From Marinilabiliaceae bacterium ANBcel2 (lineage in GTDB: Bacteria > Bacteroidota > Bacteroidia > Bacteroidales > Marinilabiliaceae): a DNA stretch of 64,000 bases. The stretch lies in assembly GCA_029688995.1 (NCBI GenBank), contig JARULA010000007.1, positions 1-64,000 of the forward strand, written 5' to 3'. The position numbers and the translations under genes are program-made. The notes beneath the pieces are model-generated. The model was not told the DNA's origin. It worked only from the letters and a program-made list of their open reading frames with translations, and ran no database searches. This document shows, in pieces, positions 1 through 8,440 of this stretch. How positions within the stretch are numbered: position 1 is the first letter of the stretch; the number at the start of each line of letters is the position of its first letter.

Positions 1-69
1 CCCCGACGGGATTCGAACCCATATCATCAGAACCGGAATCTGACATTCTATCCATTGAACTACGGGGTC
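1..69 (-). tRNA. tRNA-Arg (anticodon CCG), 3' end cut by window edge
   Basis: Read on the minus strand this folds as a tRNA. The 5' acceptor strand GACCCCG (69-63) pairs with CGGGG at 5-1, and the last acceptor bases lie outside the window. The D stem is GTTC/GAAT, the anticodon stem TCAGA/TCTGA, and the T arm has the loop TTCGAAT. The seven-base anticodon loop TTCCGGT places CCG at 36-34, which reads the Arg codon CGG. A TATTTTTG box at 96-89 on the same strand, about 20 bases from the first tRNA base, is a likely promoter -7 element. Confidence 0.9.
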
Positions 70-88
70 ATTGATAATTAAAGAGCAG

Positions 89-120
89 CAAAAATAGATA
101 ATTTATAAAATTACCCCAAC
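89..120 (-). promoter_or_regulatory. candidate promoter of tRNA-Arg
   Basis: On the minus strand the sequence reads GTTG (120-117), a 20-base spacer, then TATTTTTG (96-89). This fits the Bacteroidota primary sigma-factor pattern TTTG-N19/20-TAnnTTTG with one mismatch in the -33 box. The predicted start of transcription is near 84, about 15 bases before the tRNA. Confidence 0.45.
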
Positions 121-252
121 TATTTTACTCTATATTTAATCTTCTTCAACAATATAAAACTGAAGAGAGCCGAAAATAAGAATGATTGAAAAACTTTTCC
201 TAAATTCGCACTTTCACAACAAAAAATAAAAATCTACAGATCATAACCAGCT

Positions 253-3039
253 ATGGAGTACAATTTTAACGAGATCGAAAAGAAGTGGCAAAAGTCGTGG
301 AGCGAAAATAAAATATACAAAACAACAGAAGATAGTTCACGCCCAAAATATTATGTTCTGGATATGTTTCCCTATCCCTCGGGAGCAGGACTTCATGTTG
401 GTCACCCTCTGGGGTACATCGCCTCAGACATCTTTAGTCGCTATAAAAGACTTCAGGGCTTTAACGTTTTACACCCTATGGGTTATGACGCATACGGATT
501 ACCGGCAGAACAGTATGCCATTCAAACAGGTCAGCACCCACGAATTACAACAGAAGAAAATATTGCTCGTTACCGTGAGCAGCTCGACAAGATAGGTTTT
601 TCATACGACTGGGATCGTGAAGTTAAAACATGTGATCCCAATTACTACAAATGGACTCAGTGGGCTTTTATTGAGATGTTTAATCACTATTATGACAATG
701 ATGCAGATAAAGCTCTCCCAATAAAGGCACTTACAGACCATTTCAAAGAGAAGGGTACCGAAGGTTTAAAAGCAGCTTGTAGCGAAGAGATTACTTTTAC
801 TGCCCGGGAGTGGAACAGCAAGAGTGAAAAAGAGCAGGATGAGATTCTTCTCAACTATCGTCTGGCTTATCTTGCCGATACAATGGTAAACTGGTGCCCT
901 GCTCTGGGGACAGTTCTTGCCAATGATGAGGTTAAAGAAGGGGTCTCAGAAAGAGGAGGACATCCGGTAGAGCAAAAGAAGATGAAGCAGTGGCTGCTGA
1001 GAGTCTCAGCCTATGCTGAAAGGCTACTCAAAGGATTGGACAATATTGAATGGAGTGACTCATTAAAAGAGATACAAAGAAACTGGATAGGACGATCCGA
1101 AGGGGCAGAAATAAACTTTCCGGTTAAAAATTCAGATATAAATATAGAAGTTTTTACAACCAGAGCCGATACTATTTTTGGTGTAACATTTATGGTTTTG
1201 GCTCCTGAAAGCGATTTAACCTTACAACTCACAAAAGAAGAGAAGAGAGAGGAGATTACAAGCTATATAAAAGAGAGTAAAAAAAGAACCGAAAGAGAGA
1301 GACAGACTGATGTAAAGAAAGTTACAGGGGTATTCACAGGATCTTACGCCATTAATCCATTATCAAACGAAGAGATACCAATATATGTGAGTGATTATGT
1401 GCTAGCAGGATATGGCACTGGCGCTATCATGGCAGTTCCTGCACACGACAGCAGAGACTTTACTTTTGCAAGAGAATTTAATCTTCCTATACGACAGGTT
1501 GTTGTACCTAAAGGGAGCAAACCCGAAGATACGTCAACATGGAAAGATTCAATAGATTCTAAAGAGGGTTACCTTATCAACTCCGATTTTATAAACAACC
1601 TATCAGTAGCCGAAGCAATTAAAAAAACTTGTGAATATATCGATAAAAAAGGGTTAGGCAAAGTTAAGGTAAACTACCGCCTAAGAGATGCCATCTTTAG
1701 CAGACAAAGGTATTGGGGAGAACCCTTTCCTGTATATTATAAAGATGGTATGCCTAAGATGTTATCTAAAGAGGACCTCCCTCTTACACTCCCCGAAGTG
1801 GATAAATATCTCCCTACCGAAAAAGGGGAGCCACCTTTAGCACGATCAAAAGAGTGGCAAACCAAAGAGGGGTATCCGCTGGAAGTTAATACTATGCCCG
1901 GTTTTGCAGGATCATCGGCATACTATCTACGATATATGGATCCACAAAACAGAGAAGAGCTGGTAAGTAAACAAGCCAATGAATACTGGCAGGATGTGGA
2001 TCTCTATATAGGTGGAACCGAACATGCTACAGGTCATTTGGTATATTCAAGATTCTGGAACAAATTCCTTTATGATATAGGTACAGTATGCAAAGATGAG
2101 CCCTTTAAAAAGCTTGTAAATCAAGGGATGATACAGGGACGTTCAAATTTTGTTTACCGAATAAAGGGAACAAACAAATTTGTATCACTCAACTTAAAAG
2201 ATGATTACGACACCACACCCTTACATGCAGATGTAAATATTGTACATAACGACATATTGGATATTGATGCCTTTAAAAAATGGAATCCTGAATATAAAGA
2301 GGCTGAATTCATCCTTGAGGATGGAAAATATATTTGCGGCTGGGCTGTAGAGAAAATGTCTAAATCAATGTATAATGTGGTTAATCCCGATACCATAGTA
2401 GAGCAGTATGGTGCCGATACACTGCGCCTGTACGAAATGTTTTTAGGTCCGCTCGAATATGCCAAGCCATGGGACACAAAGGGCATTGATGGAGTTCATA
2501 AATTTTTACGCAAATTATGGAGACTCTTTTACGATAAAGAGGGTAATGTAGTTGTAGAAGATAAAAAAACAGGCGCCCAGGAGCTGAAAATCCTTCATAA
2601 AACAATAAAAAAGACAACTGATGATATAGAGAGATTTTCATTTAACACAGCCATCAGCTCTTTTATGATATGCATCAATGAATTAAATGATTTAAAATGT
2701 CATAAACGTGAAATTCTGGAACCCTTTATTAAACTGATATCTCCTTTTGCTCCGCACATATGCGAAGAGCTATGGCAGATATTAGGGAATAAAAAGACAA
2801 TATGCGATACCCGTTGGCCTCAATTTAACCCTGATCATTTAATTGAAAGCAGTGTAACCTATCCGGTATCATTTAACGGAAAAATGCGTTTTAAAATCAC
2901 TGTTGCAGCCGACATGCAAAGAGAAGAGATTGAAAAAGAGGCGTTAAATAATGAGCAGTCGGCACGTTGGATTGGTGATAAAGAGGTGAAAAAGATAATA
3001 GTGGTACCCGGGAAAATAATAAATATTGTGGTTAAATAA
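253..3039 (+). CDS. leuS: leucine--tRNA ligase
   Basis: Class I aminoacyl-tRNA synthetase that charges tRNA-Leu in the cytoplasm. The HIGH-type motif HVGH is at residues 48-51 and the KMSKS loop at 701-705. Between them is the CP1 editing domain, recognisable from [12 protein letters not shown] near residue 300 and [16 protein letters not shown] near residue 395. The C-terminal anticodon-binding domain is present, and 928 residues is normal for Bacteroidota LeuRS. The start ATG at 253 gives the family's usual N terminus. The stop codon shares one base with the start of the YitT-family gene (TAATG), so the two are probably co-transcribed. No convincing promoter was found in 73-252; the closest is TAAATTCG at 201-208, one mismatch from the -7 consensus. 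Confidence 0.98.
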   Translation: MEYNFNEIEKKWQKSWSENKIYKTTEDSSRPKYYVLDMFPYPSGAGLHVGHPLGYIASDIFSRYKRLQGFNVLHPMGYDAYGLPAEQYAIQTGQHPRITTEENIARYREQLDKIGFSYDWDREVKTCDPNYYKWTQWAFIEMFNHYYDNDADKALPIKALTDHFKEKGTEGLKAACSEEITFTAREWNSKSEKEQDEILLNYRLAYLADTMVNWCPALGTVLANDEVKEGVSERGGHPVEQKKMKQWLLRVSAYAERLLKGLDNIEWSDSLKEIQRNWIGRSEGAEINFPVKNSDINIEVFTTRADTIFGVTFMVLAPESDLTLQLTKEEKREEITSYIKESKKRTERERQTDVKKVTGVFTGSYAINPLSNEEIPIYVSDYVLAGYGTGAIMAVPAHDSRDFTFAREFNLPIRQVVVPKGSKPEDTSTWKDSIDSKEGYLINSDFINNLSVAEAIKKTCEYIDKKGLGKVKVNYRLRDAIFSRQRYWGEPFPVYYKDGMPKMLSKEDLPLTLPEVDKYLPTEKGEPPLARSKEWQTKEGYPLEVNTMPGFAGSSAYYLRYMDPQNREELVSKQANEYWQDVDLYIGGTEHATGHLVYSRFWNKFLYDIGTVCKDEPFKKLVNQGMIQGRSNFVYRIKGTNKFVSLNLKDDYDTTPLHADVNIVHNDILDIDAFKKWNPEYKEAEFILEDGKYICGWAVEKMSKSMYNVVNPDTIVEQYGADTLRLYEMFLGPLEYAKPWDTKGIDGVHKFLRKLWRLFYDKEGNVVVEDKKTGAQELKILHKTIKKTTDDIERFSFNTAISSFMICINELNDLKCHKREILEPFIKLISPFAPHICEELWQILGNKKTICDTRWPQFNPDHLIESSVTYPVSFNGKMRFKITVAADMQREEIEKEALNNEQSARWIGDKEVKKIIVVPGKIINIVVK

Positions 3040-3899
3040 TGGATATAAAGGGAACATTAAAATTCCTGCAAAGCTATATTTTTTTAACAGCAGGATTAGC
3101 CCTGGCTGCAATAGGCTGGGCCGGATTTATTATTCCATCAAATATTATTGGTGGTGGAGTAACCGGTATTGCTACAATATTACATTTTTCAACAGGATTA
3201 GATATCGGAATCTCTACCCTCTTAATGAATATTGTTCTAATACTTTTGGCAATTAAAATAGTGGGGCTCTCTTTTGGGGTTAAAACAATATATGGAATAA
3301 CAGTTTTCTCCATTTTTCTATCAATAACAGGAATGGTTGTTACAGAACCTCTTGTAAGTGAAAAGATAATGGCTACTTTTACCGGTAGTATTTTAGCGGG
3401 GGCAGGAGTTGGAATTGCCTTTTTAAATGGAGGCAGCACAGGAGGATCTGATATTATAGCAATGATTATTAATAAATACCGCGATATTACATTGGGACGG
3501 CTATTGCTCTATGTTGATGCAATAATAGTTAGCAGCTCATTTTTCCTTTTTAAATCAATTGAGACAATGATTTATGGATTTATAATGATCTCAATTCTTG
3601 CATATACCGTTGATGCCGTTATAAGCGGAACAAAGCAGACAGTACAATTTTTTATTTTATCAAAGAATTACGACGAATTAAAAGATGAGATAATACTTAA
3701 AACAGAAAGAGGGGTTACTGTTATTCCCGGCGAAGGTGGCTATACAGGAAATCAGGTAAAAGTGTTAATGGTTATTGCCCGCAAAAGCGAATCTCAAATA
3801 ATTTTAAAAACCATTAAAAATAAAGACCCCAAAGCATTTATCACTATGAGTAGTGTTGTTGGTGTTTACGGACAAGGCTTCGATCCAATCAAAATATAG
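3039..3899 (+). CDS. YitT family membrane protein (DUF161/DUF2179)
   Basis: Integral inner-membrane protein of 286 residues. The first 200 or so residues hold five or six hydrophobic helices with Gly-rich turns (for example around NGGSTGGSDIIA), typical of the YitT/DUF161 family. The last 70 or so residues form the soluble DUF2179 domain (TERGVTVIPGEGGYTG and following). The family's molecular function is not established; transport has been proposed. The ATG overlaps the leuS stop by one base and the M23 peptidase follows after five bases, so the three genes look like one operon. There is nothing odd about length or composition. Confidence 0.9.
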   Translation: MDIKGTLKFLQSYIFLTAGLALAAIGWAGFIIPSNIIGGGVTGIATILHFSTGLDIGISTLLMNIVLILLAIKIVGLSFGVKTIYGITVFSIFLSITGMVVTEPLVSEKIMATFTGSILAGAGVGIAFLNGGSTGGSDIIAMIINKYRDITLGRLLLYVDAIIVSSSFFLFKSIETMIYGFIMISILAYTVDAVISGTKQTVQFFILSKNYDELKDEIILKTERGVTVIPGEGGYTGNQVKVLMVIARKSESQIILKTIKNKDPKAFITMSSVVGVYGQGFDPIKI

Positions 3900-3904
3900 A
3901 ATGT

Positions 3905-5341
3905 ATGTTTACAAAAAGAGCGTTAAATAAAGTTGCAATAGCAATAGTTCTATTAACAGTTATCGCTATTATTTTTTATGCAGACAAAGACTCTCGCACC
4001 AAAGATGATGCTAAAGAGTATGTAAGCACCGACTCTATATCGGAAAAAGAAGGGGTTAAAGCCGAAAAGGAGGATCAATATAAAATTGCAACAAAATATG
4101 GATTTCCTGCCGACTCATTTGAATTTAAATCTCATCGGGTTCAAAGAAATCAAAATCTTGCATCAATACTTTCAAATCATAATATAGACTATTCAATAAT
4201 CCATAATCTTGCTATTAACAGCAGTGATCATTTCAATATAAAAAGATTAAGAACAGGTAACAGATACCATTTACTATACAGTAGCCAAAATGAGTCATTA
4301 GAGACACCCAAATGGTTTATCTATGAAATAAACAATATAGATTATCTTGTAATGGAACTCTCAAGTGATGGAGAAATATACAGAGATTCTAAACCGGTTA
4401 CAACAAAGCTAAAAGAGAGCTCTGCAATAATAACATCCTCACTTTGGAATGCAATAACAGATAATGCCTTAAATTACAATCTTGCTCTTGAGCTTTCAGA
4501 TATTTATGCATGGACTGTAGATTTTTTTAGAATCGACAGAGGTGATCGCTTTAAAGTGATCTATGAAGAAAATTATGTAGACTCAATCTCAACAGGAATT
4601 GAAACTATACATGCTGCATACTTCTATCATCGTGGAAGAGAATATTATGCATTTAAGTTCAAAGAGGACAGTGTTCACAGCTATTTTGATGAAGAAGGTA
4701 ATAGTTTACGTAAAGCATTCTTAAAAGCTCCTTTACGATTTTCCAGAATAAGCTCACACTTTAGTCACAGCAGATTTCACCCGGTGCACCGCGAATATCG
4801 TCCCCATCACGGAGTAGATTATGCAGCCCCAACAGGAACTCCCGTTTATGCTATTGGAGACGGCACCGTGACTCAAAGAGCCTGGTGCCCCAATGGCGGT
4901 GGTAATTATGTAAGAATAAGACACAATAGTGTTTATACAACTGTATATATGCACCTCTCACGCTTTGCAAGAGGATTAAGCAGAGGACAGTTCGTTCAAC
5001 AAGGAGAAGTTATAGGATATGTAGGTGCTACAGGTACTGCAACCGGACCACATCTCGACTTCAGGATTCTTAAAAACGGCTCTCCAATTAACCCGTTAAA
5101 TATAGAGGCTCCGCCTGTTGATCCCATAAAAGATGAGAACATGATTGAATTCCTTAAATATATATATCCATTAAGAGTAGGGTTAGATCGTATCACCTAT
5201 CCAGGCGGAGAAGATCTTCCTCCCCGCAGAGAATTTTCTCTATTACCCGAGGGTAATATTCATACTCAAGTTCGTGAACTTTGGATGCCAAAGAGGCAGG
5301 ATCATCATTGGTATCTACCTTACATGATGCCTGAAAAATAA
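3905..5341 (+). CDS. M23 family murein metallopeptidase with a C-terminal extension antisense to purN
   Basis: Envelope protein of 478 residues. An N-terminal hydrophobic segment (about residues 8-25) is a signal anchor. It is followed by a domain resembling those N-terminal to other M23 endopeptidases, with an opacity/LysM-like start near residue 75, and then the M23 (lysostaphin/LytM-type) domain at about 290-400. The zinc-site motif is H301-x3-D305 and a catalytic-type His lies in YMHLSRF. The usual HxH is H383-L384-D385, so the position of the third zinc ligand is Asp. I recall this variant from other Bacteroidota homologues, so it is probably lineage-typical. The role is presumably peptidoglycan cross-link hydrolysis. 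The last 49 codons lie antisense to the conserved 3' end of purN. ATG 3905 is used; an out-of-frame ATG lies at 3901. Confidence 0.88.
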   Translation: MFTKRALNKVAIAIVLLTVIAIIFYADKDSRTKDDAKEYVSTDSISEKEGVKAEKEDQYKIATKYGFPADSFEFKSHRVQRNQNLASILSNHNIDYSIIHNLAINSSDHFNIKRLRTGNRYHLLYSSQNESLETPKWFIYEINNIDYLVMELSSDGEIYRDSKPVTTKLKESSAIITSSLWNAITDNALNYNLALELSDIYAWTVDFFRIDRGDRFKVIYEENYVDSISTGIETIHAAYFYHRGREYYAFKFKEDSVHSYFDEEGNSLRKAFLKAPLRFSRISSHFSHSRFHPVHREYRPHHGVDYAAPTGTPVYAIGDGTVTQRAWCPNGGGNYVRIRHNSVYTTVYMHLSRFARGLSRGQFVQQGEVIGYVGATGTATGPHLDFRILKNGSPINPLNIEAPPVDPIKDENMIEFLKYIYPLRVGLDRITYPGGEDLPPRREFSLLPEGNIHTQVRELWMPKRQDHHWYLPYMMPEK

Positions 5342-5786
5342 TATTTCCATCATCATACTTTTCATTCACATAATGGATGGTTATTCCCGATTTGTCTTCA
5401 CCATTTTCGATAACCGCTTTATGAACATTATCTCCATACATGCCTTTACCTCCATAATGAGGTAATAGTGCAGGATGTATATTTATTATACGGTCTCTAA
5501 AATGAGAAACCATAGATGAAGGAATCAGCCATAAAAATCCGGCTAAAACAATAATATCAGGATCCACCTCTTTTAAAAAGTCTATAACAGTTTTACTGTT
5601 ATAAAACTCCTCACGACTAAACACTTTGCTTTTAACACCTAAATTTTTAGCACGAGTTAAGGCATAAGCATCTTTTTTGTTTGATAACAACCAAATAACA
5701 TCGCCAACTTTACTTTTTTGAAAATATTTTATAATATTTTCTGCATTGCTTCCCGAACCCGAAGCAAACAGCACTATCTTTTTCAT
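5193..5786 (-). CDS. purN: phosphoribosylglycinamide formyltransferase
   Basis: Purine biosynthesis enzyme transferring formyl from 10-formyl-THF to GAR. The N terminus KKIVLFASGSGSNAENI is the glycine-rich phosphate-binding loop. The catalytic segment has Asn-Ile-His-Pro (NIHPALLPHYGGKGMYG), and the conserved Asp lies in the loop after SGITIHYVNEKYDDG. About 197 residues is slightly short but complete. I start at ATG 5786 (MKKIVLF) because homologues begin there; an in-frame ATG at 5807 would add seven residues. A TAATTTTG box at 5835-5828 on the minus strand is a plausible promoter element. The 3' end overlaps the M23 peptidase gene tail-to-tail by 149 bp. Confidence 0.93.
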   Translation of the reverse strand: MKKIVLFASGSGSNAENIIKYFQKSKVGDVIWLLSNKKDAYALTRAKNLGVKSKVFSREEFYNSKTVIDFLKEVDPDIIVLAGFLWLIPSSMVSHFRDRIINIHPALLPHYGGKGMYGDNVHKAVIENGEDKSGITIHYVNEKYDDGNIIFQASCKVDTNDDPASLASKVHELEYEYYPRVIEKILCGEEDLLRLDR

Positions 5787-5827
5787 TTGCAGCATTTTAC
5801 AACCCATAAAAGATCTAAATTAAAGTC

Positions 5828-5835
5828 CAAAATTA
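5828..5835 (-). promoter_or_regulatory. candidate -7 box for purN
   Basis: The minus strand reads TAATTTTG, a perfect TAnnTTTG. Its predicted transcript start near 5822 leaves a leader of roughly 35 bases to ATG 5786. No good -33 TTTG was seen at the right distance. Confidence 0.35.
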
Positions 5836-5875
5836 GAAAAAAAGCACCCTAAAAAATAATTTCAATGCAGATATA

Positions 5876-5907
5876 TTTGATTTATTTTAGTTAAATCTTT
5901 TTCTTTG
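5876..5907 (+). promoter_or_regulatory. candidate promoter of acpP-fabF-rnc
   Basis: TTTG at 5876-5879, a 20-base spacer, then TTTCTTTG at 5900-5907, which is the TAnnTTTG box with one mismatch. The predicted start near 5913 gives a leader of about 47 bases for acpP. Confidence 0.45.
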
Positions 5908-5959
5908 CACAGTTATTTTTTAAAACTAAAACTGAATTATTAACTAAAAATTTAAAGCT

Positions 5960-6196
5960 ATGTCAGACATTGCATCAAGAGTTAAAGCAATTATTGTAGA
6001 CAAGTTGGGTGTTGACGAAACCGAAGTTACTCCGGAAGCAAGTTTCACCAACGATTTGGGTGCTGACTCTCTTGACACTGTTGAGCTGATCATGGAGTTT
6101 GAAAAAGAATTCAACATTGCTATTCCTGATGATCAGGCAGAAAACATTGGCTCAGTAGGTGATGCTATTGCATACATCGAAGAGAACGCCAAGTAA
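5960..6196 (+). CDS. acpP: acyl carrier protein
   Basis: Small acidic cytoplasmic protein (78 residues) that carries acyl chains in fatty-acid and lipid A synthesis. The 4'-phosphopantetheine attachment site is Ser37 in the DSL motif of [16 protein letters not shown]. The four-helix length and acidic composition are typical. It is followed after 34 bases by fabF and then rnc, the common acpP-fabF-rnc order in Bacteroidota. It supplies the acyl donor for the LpxA, LpxD and FabZ steps encoded elsewhere in the window. Confidence 0.98.
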   Translation: MSDIASRVKAIIVDKLGVDETEVTPEASFTNDLGADSLDTVELIMEFEKEFNIAIPDDQAENIGSVGDAIAYIEENAK

Positions 6197-6230
6197 GAGA
6201 ATAAATTTTAGTATTACTGAAAATTTAGCT

Positions 6231-7478
6231 ATGGAGTTGAAAAGAGTAGTTGTAACAGGTCTTGGGGCTATTACCCCTTTAGGTAATTCCGTTGATGAGT
6301 ATTGGAATAATCTTACAAAAGGAGTAAGCGCTGCAAAACCTATTACTCGATTTGACGCCACCAATTTCAAGACTAAATTCGCTTGCGAGGTTAAAGATTT
6401 TAATCCCACCGATTACCTTGATCGTAAAGAGGTGAGGAAAATGGATTTGTTTGCTCAGTATGCCATGGCAGCTACTGAGCAAGCTTTTCAGGATTCCAAA
6501 ATAGACCTGGAAAAAATAGATCCCGATAATGCCGGGGTTATTTGGGGTACTGGAATCGGAGGGATTATAACTTTCATGGATGAGGTGAGAAATTATGTAC
6601 TGGGTAATGGCACGCCACGCTTTAGTCCGTTTTTTATACCAAAAATGATCTCCGATATAGCATCGGGACATATATCCATGAAATACAACCTGAGAGGACC
6701 AAACTATGGAACAGTTTCAGCCTGTGCATCATCAACTCATGCAATAGCCGATGCGTTTAACTTAATACGCATGGGCAAAGCTGATTTTTTTGTAACAGGC
6801 GGTTCAGAAGCAGCAATTAATGAAGCCGGTGTAGGCGGATTTAATTCTCTTCAGGCACTCTCAACACGCAACGATAACCCATTAGAAGCATCAAGACCTT
6901 TTGATAAAGATCGTGATGGCTTTGTAATAGGAGAAGGTGGCGGAGCTTTAATACTGGAAGAGTATGAACATGCAGTAAAAAGAGGTGCCAAAATATACTG
7001 CGAAGTTACCGGTGCCGGAATGACTGCCGACGCACATCACTTAACCGCCCCCCACCCCGAAGGGAAGGGAGCTATTAGAGTTATGCAGCAGGCACTCAAA
7101 GATGGTAATACCGACAGGGATGAGATAGATTATGTAAATGTACACGGAACAGCAACTCCCTTAGGAGATATTGCAGAATCAAAAGCAATAAAAGCGGTGT
7201 TTGGTGAACATTCCTATAATCTTAACATCAGCTCAACTAAATCGATGACCGGTCATTTATTGGGGGCTGCCGGTGCCGTAGAATCTATAGCTTCAATTAA
7301 AGCTATAAATGAAGGCATCATTCCACCAACAATAAACCTATTTGAACTTGATCCTGAAATTGATTCAAAACTCAATTTCACTGCTAACAAAGCACAGGAA
7401 AAAAGTATAAAAGCCGCTATTTCAAACACATTCGGATTTGGCGGACATAATGCATCAGTAGTATTTAAAGCATTATAA
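6231..7478 (+). CDS. fabF: beta-ketoacyl-ACP synthase II
   Basis: Condensing enzyme of fatty-acid elongation (KAS II), 415 residues. The nucleophile is Cys165 in SACASSTHA. The catalytic histidines are His305 (NVHGTATPLGD) and His342 (SMTGHLLGAAG), and the C terminus has the usual NTFGFGGHNAS glycine-rich loop. The start is ATG 6231 (MELKRVVVTG), matching the family. An in-frame ATG at 6159 would overlap acpP by 38 bases and add 24 residues unlike any KAS, so it is rejected. It sits between acpP and rnc. Confidence 0.98.
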   Translation: MELKRVVVTGLGAITPLGNSVDEYWNNLTKGVSAAKPITRFDATNFKTKFACEVKDFNPTDYLDRKEVRKMDLFAQYAMAATEQAFQDSKIDLEKIDPDNAGVIWGTGIGGIITFMDEVRNYVLGNGTPRFSPFFIPKMISDIASGHISMKYNLRGPNYGTVSACASSTHAIADAFNLIRMGKADFFVTGGSEAAINEAGVGGFNSLQALSTRNDNPLEASRPFDKDRDGFVIGEGGGALILEEYEHAVKRGAKIYCEVTGAGMTADAHHLTAPHPEGKGAIRVMQQALKDGNTDRDEIDYVNVHGTATPLGDIAESKAIKAVFGEHSYNLNISSTKSMTGHLLGAAGAVESIASIKAINEGIIPPTINLFELDPEIDSKLNFTANKAQEKSIKAAISNTFGFGGHNASVVFKAL

Positions 7479-7482
7479 AACT

Positions 7483-8238
7483 GTGTTTAAAAACATTATT
7501 ATATTATTAAAACTTCTTATTCTAATAAAGGATAAGAAGTTTTATTTTTTAATATTAAAGATAACAGGAGTACTCCCCGCTTATCACCACTACTATAAAC
7601 TGGCTTTCAAGCATAAATCCTTAATGCTGAAGGATAAAAATGGTCTCCCTCTCAATAATGAAAGACTCGAATTTTTGGGAGACGCCATATTGGGTGCTGT
7701 CATAGCAGGAGAGCTCTATAAAAGATATCCCAATAAAAAAGAGGGAGCACTTACCAGAATAAGAGCAAGACTGGTAAACAGGATTAATTTAAACGAACTG
7801 GCAGTTAAAATGGGTCTGCACAAACTTATTGAAGCTCAAACCCACTCCAATCCCAAACAGACACACATTCCGGGAGATGCACTTGAAGCATTAATAGGGG
7901 CAATATTTTTGGACAAAGGTTATAAAGCAGCTTCAAAATTTATCACAAAAAAAATAATAGATAAGTTTCCTAACTTAAATGAAGCAGATGCTAAAGATTC
8001 CAATTATAAATCAATCTTAATTGAGTGGGGGCAAAAAAACAAAAATGAGATCCACTTTATTACAGAAGAGTATCCTTCACAAAAAGATAAATGTGATCCG
8101 GAATTTTATGCACGTGCGTTTATGAATAATGAACTAATAGGCAGAGGTAAAGGGGCCACAAAAAAGGAGGCCCAGCAAAATGCTGCTTGCGAGGCGTTAA
8201 AAAACGCCTCAAGCTTAAGATCTATTTCACTCAATTAA
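7483..8238 (+). CDS. rnc: ribonuclease III (GTG start)
   Basis: Double-strand-specific endoribonuclease for rRNA and mRNA processing, 251 residues. The signature is NERLEFLGDAILGAVIAGELY (about residues 60-80). The second catalytic acidic cluster is in GDALEALIGAIFLDKGY. A C-terminal dsRNA-binding domain ends in GRGKGATKKEAQQNAACEAL. The start is GTG at 7483, four bases after the fabF stop; the N-terminal extension of about 35 residues resembles other Bacteroidota RNase III proteins. Near the 3' end the coding strand forms a perfect 8-bp hairpin (8191-8210). It is the last gene of the acpP-fabF-rnc unit. Confidence 0.95.
   Translation: MFKNIIILLKLLILIKDKKFYFLILKITGVLPAYHHYYKLAFKHKSLMLKDKNGLPLNNERLEFLGDAILGAVIAGELYKRYPNKKEGALTRIRARLVNRINLNELAVKMGLHKLIEAQTHSNPKQTHIPGDALEALIGAIFLDKGYKAASKFITKKIIDKFPNLNEADAKDSNYKSILIEWGQKNKNEIHFITEEYPSQKDKCDPEFYARAFMNNELIGRGKGATKKEAQQNAACEALKNASSLRSISLN
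8191..8210 (+). repeat. perfect inverted repeat inside the 3' end of rnc
   Basis: GAGGCGTT (8191-8198), loop AAAA, AACGCCTC (8203-8210). The stem has eight perfect pairs with five G-C pairs and lies about 28 bases before the rnc stop codon. There is no T-run directly after it, so it is not a standard terminator. Confidence 0.6.
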
Positions 8239-8428
8239 TAATTTACGTATAAAAAGGTTTGGAAATTACAAGAGTGATAGCTATTTTGGTAACGTTTAAA
8301 TTCTCGAAAAAGTTGATAAATCTACCCCACAAGATAGCGAGAGAGATTAGTTTTTTTATAAAAACACTGACTATCAAGAAAGTGCAGTTAATTAATGTTA
8401 AACTGACAATCGGTTAATTTTAAGCAGT

Positions 8429-8436
8429 TATTTTTG
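8429..8436 (+). promoter_or_regulatory. -7 promoter box directly upstream of the histidine kinase start
   Basis: TATTTTTG is a perfect TAnnTTTG only four bases before the ATG at 8441. Transcription would start at about 8440-8442, so the message would be leaderless or nearly so. No TTTG is present at the -33 position. Confidence 0.4.
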
Positions 8437-8440
8437 CATT

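Noticed and set aside
73-252. Promoter or riboswitch/T-box upstream of leuS
   Set aside because: Only a one-mismatch -7 box (TAAATTCG at 201-208) and no T-box motif or terminator; not enough to call.
3026-3256. 76-codon frame at the leuS-YitT junction
   Set aside because: It is an out-of-frame shadow of the YitT-family gene.
6159-6230. 24-residue extension of fabF from ATG 6159
   Set aside because: It overlaps acpP and has no KAS similarity; MELKRVVVTG at 6231 is the family start.
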